A stretch of 38,215 bases of DNA, taken from Phycisphaerae bacterium (GTDB taxonomy: Bacteria > Planctomycetota > Phycisphaerae > UBA1845). Positions within the stretch are counted from its first letter, which is position 1; every line of letters begins with the position of its first letter. This document shows, piece by piece, positions 25,165 to 33,650 of this stretch. Made by a program: the position numbers and the translations under genes. Below the pieces are notes generated by a model. It was not told the DNA's origin. It worked only from the letters and a program-made list of their open reading frames with translations, and made no database searches. The stretch is taken from positions 1 to 38,215 of the forward strand of contig BQJS01000016.1 in assembly GCA_021604825.1 (NCBI GenBank). Reading direction: 5' to 3'.

Positions 25165-25237
25165 TACCCCCAAGGGGACTTGAACCCCTGTCTTCAGGAT
25201 GAGAACCTGATATCCTAGGCCGCTAGACGATGGGGGC
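25165..25237 (-). tRNA. tRNA-Glu (anticodon CTC)
   Basis: 73 nt, no encoded CCA. Acceptor strands GCCCCCA and TGGGGGT pair with a G-U at the end, discriminator A. The D arm TCTAGCGGCCTAGGA has the tRNA-Glu look; the anticodon stem TCAGG/CCTGA closes the loop TTCTCAT, reading CTC. The T arm is AGGGG-TTCAAGT-CCCCT. No terminator follows the 3' end; the expected one lies 3.1 kb away after the partial copy at 22054-22103. Confidence 0.95.
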
Positions 25238-25383
25238 GGTCTTTTTGCTTGGAACGCGCTTAGCAAAATCGCTTATTCCAAGCGTAAAAGGTAGCGAATT
25301 GAGGTTGTTCAGTCAACGGTGGCGGGCAGGGATTGATTCTGCTTGCGTTTATCGTTGGTTCTTCTGGATTCGGGATCGCGACC

Positions 25384-25914
25384 TTAGCCAGCCACGTCCA
25401 TCTTGCCGCCCGATTGGGCCTCGCCCGTTTGTCCTTCGCCGGACTGATACTGCGAGACCGACTGGACGGCTTGCGCGGTTTCGAGGCGCGATGACATCTG
25501 CTGGATCTGCACGGTATTGGTCGACGTCTCAATCGCCAGATAAAACGAATTGTTCTTCCCGCCAGCCAGTTCCTCCAACGCCTTCATGGAACCCTGCCCG
25601 CTTTGACTGGCTGACTCGTCGCCATTGAGTAGTGCATTGAGAATCAGTGCTGCGATGAGCAGCTTGAGGTATTGATTGTTCTGTGCCATTTCGGGGTTGA
25701 TCGATTCGAGCATCGCTCCGACCTGCTCCTGCACCATCGTTGTGCGCGAGGTCGTCGACGTGATTGATACGGACTGACTCGACGATGTTTGCTGCGAGAT
25801 CGACTGCTGCGATCCCACTTGCTGCGAACCGGCAGACGAAAGTCCCGCAGTGTTGGCTGGCTGCGACTGATAACTTGGGTTTAGACCTGTCGGTTCGATC
25901 GGTTGCATATCCAT
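25384..25914 (-). CDS. Gln/Ser-rich protein of unknown function
   Basis: 176 residues from ATG 25914; GAGGAGG lies three nt upstream, so the ATG two codons later (25908, nine nt away) may be used instead. Residues 15-60 are extremely rich in Gln, Ser and Thr (SSAGSQQVGSQQSISQQTSS) and probably disordered. A hydrophobic helix follows at about 83-95 (YLKLLIAALILNALL). The C-terminus is again Gln/Ser/Gly-rich. There is no signal peptide. Such composition occurs in flagellar hook-length and secreted effector proteins, but no motif settles it. Stop codon TAG at 25384-25386. Confidence 0.7.
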   Translation of the reverse strand: MDMQPIEPTGLNPSYQSQPANTAGLSSAGSQQVGSQQSISQQTSSSQSVSITSTTSRTTMVQEQVGAMLESINPEMAQNNQYLKLLIAALILNALLNGDESASQSGQGSMKALEELAGGKNNSFYLAIETSTNTVQIQQMSSRLETAQAVQSVSQYQSGEGQTGEAQSGGKMDVAG

Positions 25915-26279
25915 TCGCCTCCTCGTGGCATCAAGACCAACGGGGTCTTGTTGGCCAACTGATCTGCAAGGCGCGGTACTATCGCGTCGAAATCAGGCAT
26001 GTGGATCGCAACTCATTGCAAATTCCCGACTTAGTGCGAAAATGGCCTTAACGCTTGTGGTTCCGTTTATGCGGGCGCGCTTCGTTTACGCACGATGGAC
26101 GGCGATGCGGGCTTGTTTCACTGGGTTTTGTGATGATTTCGGGCAACGTCGCCGCAGCCCAAACGCGGCTTACGAACATCACGATCACGACAAGACGCGC
26201 ATTCGCACGAGCAACGAAGCAGCTGACCGACGCGAACGAATCATCGATGTTCCGATAACGAAAACGAGAACCGATCATC
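25915..26279. other. Intergenic region upstream of ispE, no gene supported
   Basis: 365 nt. Three frames of 67-138 codons are open on one or both strands but none has a ribosome binding site, domain or signal peptide that I can support. Promoters for ispE (plus) and the Gln/Ser-rich gene (minus) should both lie here. Confidence 0.45.
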
Positions 26280-27134
26280 TTGAAGATACGCGCACCGGGA
26301 AAAATCAACCTCGCCTTGCAAGTGCTTCGCAAGCGCGCTGACGGGTTTCACGAAATTCGATCGCTGATGGTGACGGTCGGGCTGGCTGACGACGTGATGG
26401 TCGAAGCAACATCGAATAGCCGAATCGACGTTTCGTGCGACTCGCCAAATGTACCGTGCGGGCCGTCGAATCTTGCCTACCGCGCAGCCGAGACGCTCAA
26501 ACGCCACACCGGCATCAAGAGCGGTTGTCGCATTCAACTGGTCAAGCGAGTCCCTGTCGGCGCAGGAATGGGCGGTGGCAGCAGTGACGCAGCCGCGACC
26601 ATGATCGCGCTGAATCGTCTTTGGCGTTTGGGATGGAGTCGCGCCCGGTTGGCAGAAATCGCAGCCGAAATCGGTTCAGACGTACCGTTCTTTTTCTGGC
26701 CAAACTGTGCACTGGTCCGCGGACGGGGCGAACGCATTGAACCGGTCCGCATGAAATGGCGCGGGTTTGCGGGACTCGTATCATCTGGCGATCATGTTTC
26801 GACGGTCGACGTTTACAAGCGCTGTACGCCAAGTGACAAACCAGACAACTTGCGAACGATTGCCGATGGCGACTCGGTGTCCGCGTTCGCACCCTTGTTC
26901 CGCAACGACTTGGAAGCCAGCGTGTTTGAAGTCGCCCCTCGGGTGCGCGAGATGCGCGATGCGCTGATTCAATCGGGTGTCGCCAGCGAAGCGATTCGAG
27001 TCACCGGTGCCGGCTCGGTGTTGTTCCAATTGTTCGACGATCGAGCCGCCGCCGAAACGTTCGTCTCACGTGCGAAGGAATGCCCGCTCGCCGCCAACGC
27101 CTGGGTCGTCCCCATTCCAGCCCACCATCCGTAA
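26280..27134 (+). CDS. ispE: 4-diphosphocytidyl-2-C-methyl-D-erythritol kinase
   Basis: 284 residues from TTG 26280, a normal size for IspE. It phosphorylates CDP-methylerythritol with ATP in the non-mevalonate (MEP) isoprenoid pathway in the cytoplasm. GHMP-kinase motifs are in place: APGKINLAL with Lys8, the glycine-rich ATP loop PVGAGMGGGSSDAAA (92-106), and GSDVPFFF with the catalytic Asp134. The third motif region is seen in VTGAGSVLFQLF near the end, with GAGS rather than the more common GSGS. No clear ribosome binding site precedes the TTG, but the protein starts exactly where the family does. The next gene, hldE, follows after 102 nt. Confidence 0.96.
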   Translation: MKIRAPGKINLALQVLRKRADGFHEIRSLMVTVGLADDVMVEATSNSRIDVSCDSPNVPCGPSNLAYRAAETLKRHTGIKSGCRIQLVKRVPVGAGMGGGSSDAAATMIALNRLWRLGWSRARLAEIAAEIGSDVPFFFWPNCALVRGRGERIEPVRMKWRGFAGLVSSGDHVSTVDVYKRCTPSDKPDNLRTIADGDSVSAFAPLFRNDLEASVFEVAPRVREMRDALIQSGVASEAIRVTGAGSVLFQLFDDRAAAETFVSRAKECPLAANAWVVPIPAHHP

Positions 27135-27236
27135 CCGTACCCCAAAAACCCGTTCGGGCCTGCATTTATTGACCGATTCGACCGCGATTCATAGCATGGC
27201 CCTTTCGCCGAATATGTTGGCTGGAGATTGTTCTTG

Positions 27237-28739
27237 ATGGCTCAGGAATTGGATGTATTTGTCAAGAAGGCGGCGGCCAAGCGCGTGCTGCTCGTGGGCG
27301 ATTTGATCCTCGACCGCTACGTCTATGGCGACGCCGAGCGGATCAGCCCGGAGGCACCGGTTCCCGTCTTGCGGGTGGTCGAACGCGGCGACGCAGTAGG
27401 TGGTAGCGGCAACGTGGCTGCCTGCCTCAAAGCGCTCGGCGTTGAGCCGGTCGTTTGCGGCGTGGTTGGCAAGGACCGCCATGGCAAGCGCTTGAAATCA
27501 CTGCTCACCGATGCCGGTGCGCTTTGCGAACACGTGGTCGAAGTCGATGACCGCCCCACCATCACCAAAACCCGTTTCGTGGGTCTGGCCCAACACCGAC
27601 ACCGTCAGCAACTGATGCGGGTTGATGAAGAAGCAACGACTCCACTCAGCGATGCTAACCGACGCACGATATCCGATATAGCCGTCAGCGCCGTCAGTCA
27701 GGTCGATGCGGTTTGTATCGAAGATTATGACAAAGGCGTCGTAACTGCCGAACTTGTTGAAGCCGTTGTGGATGCCGCCAAGAGCAGCGGCACAACAGTA
27801 TTCGTCGATCCAGCCCGTTTGTCCGATTACTCGCGATACAAGAACGCCACGGTGCTGACACCCAACCGAGCAGAATTGGCGATGGTCGTCGGTCGCACGT
27901 CCACGGCACTTGAAGACATCGCGTCCGATGCAGAGGCATTGCGTAACAAGCTTGGGGCGCGGTCGATCGTCGTTACCCTCGATCGCGAAGGCGCGGTCAT
28001 CGTCGAGCAAGGCGCGTCGTGGGTTCACGTGCCCACCCGCCCGCGCAGTGTTTACGACAACACCGGTGCTGGCGATGCCGTCCTGGCGATGCTTGCGACG
28101 GCGGTCGTCGGTGGCGCGACGATGCCGGAAGCGGTCAAGCTCGCCAACATTGCCGGTGGACTCGAAGTTGAAAAATTCGGTTGCGTTCCGATCACATCCG
28201 ACGAAGTATTGGCCGAGTTGCGTTTGGAGTCGAGCAACCGGCGAGGCAAATTGCGATCGGTTGACGAACTGGTCAATGAACTCAAACTCCGGCGGGATCG
28301 CGGCGAAACGGTCGTCTTCACCAACGGATGCTTTGACATTCTTCATGCTGGTCACGTTGATTTTCTTTCGCGCTGCCGCCAAGAAGGGTCGCTGCTCGTC
28401 GTGGGATTGAATTCCGATGCATCGGTGAAGCGACAGGACAAGAGTGATGATCGTCCGATCAATGGCGAGTTGGATCGGGCGGCTGTTTTGGGGGGGCTCG
28501 CCAGTGTTGACTATGTGGTTCTTTTCGAGGAGTCGACGCCCCTCAACTTAGTCAAGAAAGTGTCGCCCGACGTATTGGCCAAGGGCGAAGACTGGGCGGA
28601 TCGCGGCGTGGTCGGCAGTGACTTCGTGACTGAGCAAGGAGGAGCCGTCAAACTGATACCGCTTCTTTCGGGAAGAAGCACGACAAACGTCGTCGAGAAA
28701 ATTCGCACCAGTCTGGAGCAACCGACACTCGATGCCTGA
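27237..28739 (+). CDS. hldE: Bifunctional D-glycero-beta-D-manno-heptose-7-phosphate kinase / heptose-1-phosphate adenylyltransferase
   Basis: 500 residues from ATG 27237; in-frame TTGs at 27228 and 27234 are also near the GGAG upstream. Residues 1-320 are a ribokinase-family (PfkB) kinase: LVGDLILDRYVYGDAERISP, AVGGSGNVAACL, and NTGAGDAVLAML with the catalytic Asp. Residues 335-500 are a nucleotidyltransferase: VFTNGCFDILHAGHVDFL carries the HxGH motif, and GRSTTNVVEKI the family end. The enzyme makes ADP-heptose for lipopolysaccharide inner core or S-layer-type glycans, in the cytoplasm. Both domains are complete. Downstream is an epimerase-like gene that could act next in the pathway. Confidence 0.96.
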   Translation: MAQELDVFVKKAAAKRVLLVGDLILDRYVYGDAERISPEAPVPVLRVVERGDAVGGSGNVAACLKALGVEPVVCGVVGKDRHGKRLKSLLTDAGALCEHVVEVDDRPTITKTRFVGLAQHRHRQQLMRVDEEATTPLSDANRRTISDIAVSAVSQVDAVCIEDYDKGVVTAELVEAVVDAAKSSGTTVFVDPARLSDYSRYKNATVLTPNRAELAMVVGRTSTALEDIASDAEALRNKLGARSIVVTLDREGAVIVEQGASWVHVPTRPRSVYDNTGAGDAVLAMLATAVVGGATMPEAVKLANIAGGLEVEKFGCVPITSDEVLAELRLESSNRRGKLRSVDELVNELKLRRDRGETVVFTNGCFDILHAGHVDFLSRCRQEGSLLVVGLNSDASVKRQDKSDDRPINGELDRAAVLGGLASVDYVVLFEESTPLNLVKKVSPDVLAKGEDWADRGVVGSDFVTEQGGAVKLIPLLSGRSTTNVVEKIRTSLEQPTLDA

Positions 28740-28872
28740 TCGCTACAAGGTTGTAGAGCATCCGAACACTACGATCTGGTTGCACATCCACAAGCAGACA
28801 ATTCGACAAATGGCACCAATGAACAAACCGATGATGCCAAGCGTCTTAACTCCGAGGAATCAAACGGCATGA
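28732..28872 (+). CDS. Possible 46-residue protein overlapping both neighbours
   Basis: Frame from ATG 28732, overlapping the last eight nt of hldE, to a TGA at 28870-28872 that overlaps the epimerase start (ATGA). The product begins MPDRYKVVEHPNTTIW and has no recognised domain. The double overlap suggests translational coupling through the gap, either as a real small gene or as a bridge. GGAG about 14 nt upstream is too far to be convincing. Confidence 0.25.
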   Translation: MPDRYKVVEHPNTTIWLHIHKQTIRQMAPMNKPMMPSVLTPRNQTA

Positions 28873-29795
28873 AAATATTGGTCACAGGTTCGAGCGGTCA
28901 GATTGGCACCAACGTGGGCTTGGCGTTACTCGAACGCGGCGACAGCGTCGTGGGCATCGATAAGCGAGCCAACGCATGGACCGACAAAATCGAAACGGTC
29001 CAGATGGATCTCGCCAAGGCCAGCGTCGAAGACATTCCCAAAGGACCATACGATGTCGTCCTCCACCTGGCTGCCAACGCCAAAGTCTTCGAGCTCGTCG
29101 AGCAGCCGCAACGCGCGATGGACAATGTCCAAACGCTATTCACCACCCTCGAATTCTGCCGGCAAAACAGGACGCCGATCATCTTCGCCAGCTCACGCGA
29201 AGTGTATGGCGACATCCACCATCATATCACCCACGAAAACCTCGCCGATTTCGTCGTCGCCGAAAGCCCGTACAGCGCCAGCAAGATCGCCGGCGAAGCG
29301 TTCGTCTATTCGTACAACCAATGCTACGAACTCCCGTACTTGGTGTTCCGCTTCAGCAACGTGTATGGCCGCTACGACAACGACGCCGAGCGCATGGAAC
29401 GCGTCACGCCTTTGTTCATCGATTACATCAACAATAACCAACCGATCACCGTGTTCGGCAAACAAAAGGTCCTCGACTTCACCTATGTCGACGACTGTGC
29501 AGCTGGCGTGCTATCCGGGATCGACCGCTTGGTCGCAGACGAGGTCAAAAACCAAACGATCAACCTTGCGTATGGACAGGGCTGGACACTCGTTGATCTC
29601 GTTAATCTGATTTCGTTGGGACTGCGCAAAGAACCCAACGTCACGTACGAACCGTCACGCTCGGGCGAAGTGATGCGCTACGTCGCCGACATCAGCAAAG
29701 CCCGCGAACTCCTCGACTACGATCCGCAAACGCCACTCAGCGCCGGCATCCCCAAGACCCTGGCATGGTGGAAAGAGTCCGGCGCGCTGAAGTAG
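28869..29795 (+). CDS. NAD-dependent sugar epimerase/dehydratase
   Basis: 308 residues from ATG 28869, with GAGGA about ten nt upstream. An extended short-chain dehydrogenase: NAD-binding VTGSSGQIG (residues 5-13), LHLAANAKVF, the Ser-containing FASSREVYG, and the catalytic YSASK (Tyr-x-x-x-Lys). FSNVYGRYD and FTYVDDCAAGVL are typical of UDP-sugar 4-epimerases and dTDP/GDP-sugar dehydratases. Placement after hldE makes an ADP-heptose 6-epimerase (HldD) role thinkable, but the TGSSGQIG loop and general pattern fit the UDP-glucose epimerase-like group better; substrate not settled. Cytoplasmic. Confidence 0.92.
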   Translation: MKILVTGSSGQIGTNVGLALLERGDSVVGIDKRANAWTDKIETVQMDLAKASVEDIPKGPYDVVLHLAANAKVFELVEQPQRAMDNVQTLFTTLEFCRQNRTPIIFASSREVYGDIHHHITHENLADFVVAESPYSASKIAGEAFVYSYNQCYELPYLVFRFSNVYGRYDNDAERMERVTPLFIDYINNNQPITVFGKQKVLDFTYVDDCAAGVLSGIDRLVADEVKNQTINLAYGQGWTLVDLVNLISLGLRKEPNVTYEPSRSGEVMRYVADISKARELLDYDPQTPLSAGIPKTLAWWKESGALK

Positions 29796-29843
29796 TGGTC
29801 TTGTACATTTTGCTTCGGACGTTCGGCTTGATCATCCGCAAAC

Positions 29844-31019
29844 TTAGATCAAGAACTCAGCCAACCGGTCCAACCCCTTATCGATCTGCTCCATGCTACA
29901 AGCGAAACTGAACCGCACGCACGCATCCATGCCAAAGGCGGCTCCGGGTACGACGGCGACATGGGCCTTTTCTAACACGACTTTGGAGAATTCGATCGAA
30001 TTGGACACGCCGAGTTTCGCGTACGTTCTCGACACGTTTGGGAATACGTAGAATGCGCCCGTGGGTTTGTTGCAGGAAACACCCGGTAGCGACGTTAACC
30101 GATGATGAATGTGTTCGGCGCGCTTCTCGAACTCGGCGCGCATCTTCTCGACTTCCGATTGATCGCCAGTCAACGCTTCGATCAATCCATGCTGAACAAA
30201 CGTACACGCCCCGCTGGTCGATTGACTTTGCAACTTGGCCATCGCTTTGACGATCGAAGTCGGACCAGCAACATAACCTGCCCGCCATCCGGTCATCGAA
30301 TAGGTTTTGGACGCGCCAATGAGCGTCAGCGCCTGCTCGTACGCCTTCGCACTCGTCGCCGCAAAACTCTTGAACCCCTGACCGCCGTAACGCAAACGGT
30401 CGTAAATCTCATCGGCGAGCACAACCATGTCATGGCCCGTCACCACCGCAGAGATCGCGTCGACTTCTTCCGGATGATATGTGAATCCACCTGGGTTACT
30501 CGGCGAATTGAAAATCAGCATCCGGGTCTTGGGCGTGATCGCTTTCTCCAGCATCGCCGGCGAGAATTTGAAACTGTCGTTTTCGTCGCCCTCCAAGAAC
30601 ACCGGAACACCGCCAGCCAACTTGACCATCTCCGGATAGCTGACCCAATACGGCACCGGAATGATCACTTCGTCACCGGGATTGATCAGCGCTTGAATCG
30701 CCAAATAGCAGGCCATCTTCCCGCCGGATGTCACGATGACTTGGGACGGTTCATATTTCAGATCGTTTTCACGGGCGAGTTTCTCGCAGACCGCGGCTTT
30801 GACCGGCGCGATACCGGTAGCCGGTTTGGAATACTTGGTTTGCCCATCGTTGATTGCTCGGATGGCGGCTTGCTTGATGTGCTCGGGCGTGTCGAAATCA
30901 GGTTCACCCGCACCGAAACTAACCACATCGACGCCGTCGGCTTTGAGCTGTGCCGCTTTCGCGGTGACAGCAAGGGTGGCTGACTCTGCGAGGGCTTCCA
31001 CCCGGTCAGAAAGTCTCAT
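29844..31019 (-). CDS. Aspartate aminotransferase-type PLP enzyme
   Basis: 391 residues, normal for class I aminotransferases of the gamma group. ATG 31019 has GGAG seven nt upstream. SFGAGEPDFDTP (about 34-45) is the substrate-side loop, NSPSNPGG (171-178) the PLP-contact Asn region, LADEIYDRL contains Asp203 and Tyr206, and SKTYSMTGWRAGY holds the PLP-binding Lys238. CVRFSFA near the end has the Arg that binds the alpha-carboxylate. NPGG replaces the common NPTG. It transfers amino groups between aspartate and 2-oxoglutarate; some relatives also use prephenate. Cytoplasmic. The gene stands alone between convergent and same-strand neighbours. Confidence 0.95.
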   Translation of the reverse strand: MRLSDRVEALAESATLAVTAKAAQLKADGVDVVSFGAGEPDFDTPEHIKQAAIRAINDGQTKYSKPATGIAPVKAAVCEKLARENDLKYEPSQVIVTSGGKMACYLAIQALINPGDEVIIPVPYWVSYPEMVKLAGGVPVFLEGDENDSFKFSPAMLEKAITPKTRMLIFNSPSNPGGFTYHPEEVDAISAVVTGHDMVVLADEIYDRLRYGGQGFKSFAATSAKAYEQALTLIGASKTYSMTGWRAGYVAGPTSIVKAMAKLQSQSTSGACTFVQHGLIEALTGDQSEVEKMRAEFEKRAEHIHHRLTSLPGVSCNKPTGAFYVFPNVSRTYAKLGVSNSIEFSKVVLEKAHVAVVPGAAFGMDACVRFSFACSMEQIDKGLDRLAEFLI

Positions 31020-31137
31020 GATACAACTCCGCTAGAACTCGCTCGATGCTGAGCAATGGTCAGCCCGTCAACTTAGCAACCTCGTGCCGTGAATCAACTT
31101 GAATTTCAATCGTGGGGGCGTGGTGTTGAAACCCGTC

Positions 31138-31160
31138 GTATGCATGCATCCAGTGCATAC
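31138..31160. promoter_or_regulatory. Inverted repeat upstream of the aminotransferase gene
   Basis: GTATGCA (31138-31144) and TGCATAC (31154-31160) form a 7-bp inverted repeat with a 9-nt spacer, 119 nt before the aminotransferase start. It shares ATGCATA-type cores with the palindrome at 24539-24563. Possible operator, weakly supported. Confidence 0.3.
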
Positions 31161-31176
31161 ATTAAGCACCCTGAAG

Positions 31177-31212
31177 AAAAAAGGGTCAGGACATTCAAGA
31201 ATGCCCTGACCC
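31177..31212 (-). terminator. Rho-independent terminator of the lamin-tail protein gene
   Basis: On the minus strand a 14-bp stem (GGGTCAGGGCATTC with GAATGTCCTGACCC, one G-U pair) with a 2-nt loop is followed by TTTTTT. It begins 38 nt after the stop at 31251. A tight loop of two may open to four. Confidence 0.9.
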
Positions 31213-31250
31213 CATCATGGAATTGGAGATTCTAAGGTTCGTGTCGCCAA

Positions 31251-33650
31251 CTAATCGAATTCGGCTTGGAACGACGCGAAGTCGATCAGGTCGAGGTCGC
31301 CGTCGCTGTCGGTATCGAAGCACTCGCAGTTCAGCGGCGTGGTTGCGTTCGGTCCAAACGAGCAAAGGTCGTAGTGCTCGTAGTCTTTTTCATCGACGGT
31401 GAAGTCACGGTTGCCGTCGTGGCTGAATCCAAACGGGAAACACGGGCCCTGGAACAATCCCTGCAAGTATCCCGGCGAGCCGATGTCGTCACCGTTGTAC
31501 ACCGTGGTCAGTTCAACCAATGCAGCGCCGTTCTGTCCGTTGATCGACTTGTCCCAAGCCAACGGATTGTCGTTGGCCAGCGCTTCGTACGGACCCGACG
31601 GCAGCATGTAGATACTCGGTCCGTCCGGGCTCAATCTTGGCCACAGCGGATCGACAAAACCGCTCTTGAAGAACACCGCGTCGGTCACTTGTTCGGTCGC
31701 ACCACCAGGCTTGACGATCCGCAACGACTCGCCACCGTTCGACAGATTCGATCCTGCAATTCCGCCGTTACCCGTGTCACCGGTCGCGGTAATGTGCAAG
31801 TACTGCGAACCCCAACCGTTGGAGTATTCTGTCGCATCGCCAACATTGGGAATCGCCACGACCGAAGATCGGGCGCCGAGAATATACGAGGGGAAATCGC
31901 CGCTGCGGGTCACGTCGTCGGCCAAGTACCAACCAGCCAAGTCGATCGGCGAGTCTGTGTTGTTGTAAAGCTCAACCCACTCCGCTTCGGATGGGTTGTT
32001 CTCGGTGGAATCCGGGTTGTACATGATCTCGGTGATGACCACGTCACCACACTGCACGAAAAATTCGACCGTCACCGGCGCCGATTCCAAGATGCCGTCA
32101 AACGTTGAAAACGTAAACGAATCCATTCCGCAGGTTCCATCATTCTCGTAACGCACGAGATCAAAAGGAATCATCGGAATCAGATATCCGTTCCCGGCAA
32201 GGTCGCCCGGCGTAATCAAGTGATCACCGGCTGACACGGCATACAGATCGCCATTCTGTGGAAGCGTTTTGACGAGATACAAAAGCAATCCAAAGAACGG
32301 ACGCGTGTTGTCAGTCCCGTCCATGACCACTTCTTTGATACCGCTTGGTCCCAGCAAAACCTGCTCACCAACCGAGACTGGCGGCTGATTACCCGTCGAG
32401 GCACCGAACAAGAATCCCGGTGAACCGATGTCATTACCGTGGTACACGCCAGCCGCGACAGACTGCTTCGTGCCACCGGCGATATCGCCAATATCGTGTC
32501 CGATCCAGTTCAGTGGATTGTCGTTGCCAGCCGCCGTGAAGCTCGAAACGTCCATCGGCGGAATCGCTGGATAGTCGGCTGGCACCAACTGAATGCTCGC
32601 ACCGTTGGGTGGATCGGGCCAATCCGTCGCACCGACTGCAGTATCGAACTCGTCGCCATAGTTAACCGCATCAATGATTTGCGTTCCATCGTTGACTGTT
32701 AGAATTTCGTTGTCCGTCTGCTCAAAAATTCCGCATGGCGTCCAAAGGGGCGGATCGGGAATCAACGGCAAGTCGTTGGCGAAACCATCGTTGACCGGGC
32801 TGTTTGAAAGGTTCCGCCCGACAATCGCTCCGCCGGTCGTTCCGTTAGAGTTGAGCTGGATCACATTGATCTCAGGTCCCAGGTTCCACGACGTCCTGAA
32901 GTCAGCCACCGTGGGCGCTTCACCATTGAGTTCCGCACCGTCCGGAATCACAACCACTGTTTCAAATGAACGAAGCACGAACGACGGGAAGGTTCCACTT
33001 TGGAGGGCCGTGCACGGTGCCGCGTCCTCGACATCTTCATCCTGAAAAAACCAGCCCTCAACCTGAATATCCGTAAAGGTCGTATTGAATAACTCGATCC
33101 ACTCGGGGTTGGCTGCAAAGGGTGGATTTGGGAAATTGCCTTCCGGCGAAAGCGGGTTGTACATGATCTCTGTGATGATCACGTCCCCCGGTACCGGGTT
33201 CGGATTCAATGCGATCTGACCGCGAACTTCGCCAGTGGGAAATAGACTCGACTCGATCTGAACGTATAGTCGACCGGCGTTGAGATCTTCGACGCCATTG
33301 GAATCGATCATCCACGTACCGTTGAAGGTGGTGTCGTTGATCAACGTCAGTGTGAACAACGGGGCTGCGCCATTGCTGCCAACGTCAGCGGCATAAACAG
33401 TCGCGCCGGTTGCGTCGGTCACACCGTGAAGCACAGCAAAGTCCAATTCAGTCTCAGCCGTGTTCAGCGTGGCCGCACCTTGACCGGCTGCGATACTACC
33501 GGTTGGTGGAACGACCTGGCTGCCTTCGAAAATAAATGCATGACGAACATCCGCCATCGCAGTCGGTCCAAACAGCACCGATGCAACCGCGCACATCCGC
33601 AACAGAATGCCGCCGATACTTAAACCCAAGTCTGTTGAAATATTCTTCAC
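31251..33650 (-). CDS. Exported CHRD, lamin-tail and dockerin-like protein
   Basis: 799 residues from the GTG at 33650, which directly follows AGGGGAAGTC; the frame is open to 33749, but that would bury the signal peptide. Signal peptide ends at about GPTAMA-DVRHAF. A CHRD domain covers about 36-155 (AFIFEGSQVVPPTGS ... FPTGEVRGQI). Two lamin-tail (LTD) domains follow, each opening with ITEIMYNP (about 160 and 550): the second has EWVELYNNTDSPIDLAGWYL. The C-terminus is a dockerin-like pair (HDGNRDFTVDEKDYEHYD and DTDSDGDLDLIDFASF). LTD domains in bacteria occur in exported nucleases and adhesins; no catalytic domain is seen here, so a surface or matrix role is likely. Confidence 0.92.
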   Translation of the reverse strand: MKNISTDLGLSIGGILLRMCAVASVLFGPTAMADVRHAFIFEGSQVVPPTGSIAAGQGAATLNTAETELDFAVLHGVTDATGATVYAADVGSNGAAPLFTLTLINDTTFNGTWMIDSNGVEDLNAGRLYVQIESSLFPTGEVRGQIALNPNPVPGDVIITEIMYNPLSPEGNFPNPPFAANPEWIELFNTTFTDIQVEGWFFQDEDVEDAAPCTALQSGTFPSFVLRSFETVVVIPDGAELNGEAPTVADFRTSWNLGPEINVIQLNSNGTTGGAIVGRNLSNSPVNDGFANDLPLIPDPPLWTPCGIFEQTDNEILTVNDGTQIIDAVNYGDEFDTAVGATDWPDPPNGASIQLVPADYPAIPPMDVSSFTAAGNDNPLNWIGHDIGDIAGGTKQSVAAGVYHGNDIGSPGFLFGASTGNQPPVSVGEQVLLGPSGIKEVVMDGTDNTRPFFGLLLYLVKTLPQNGDLYAVSAGDHLITPGDLAGNGYLIPMIPFDLVRYENDGTCGMDSFTFSTFDGILESAPVTVEFFVQCGDVVITEIMYNPDSTENNPSEAEWVELYNNTDSPIDLAGWYLADDVTRSGDFPSYILGARSSVVAIPNVGDATEYSNGWGSQYLHITATGDTGNGGIAGSNLSNGGESLRIVKPGGATEQVTDAVFFKSGFVDPLWPRLSPDGPSIYMLPSGPYEALANDNPLAWDKSINGQNGAALVELTTVYNGDDIGSPGYLQGLFQGPCFPFGFSHDGNRDFTVDEKDYEHYDLCSFGPNATTPLNCECFDTDSDGDLDLIDFASFQAEFD

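Larger units (their letters stand above)
22054..25213. mobile_element. Putative decayed element integrated in tRNA-Glu
   Basis: Bounded by the exact 50-nt direct repeats 22054-22103 and 25164-25213. Inside each boundary lie related short repeats (22192-22271 and 25046-25096). A 45-codon frame at 24818-24955 resembles the end of a tyrosine recombinase. The contents are a pseudopilin and a degenerate HD-GYP protein. No complete integrase, replication or transfer gene is seen, so the element is probably no longer mobile, or these genes are cargo left after deletion. The alternative is tandem tRNA duplication followed by decay. Confidence 0.6.

Noticed and set aside
26055..26341. Short plus-strand frames just upstream of ispE
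   Set aside because: One has an LVSLGFVMISGNVAAAQ stretch that could pass for a signal, but there is no good start site and the frames compete with each other.
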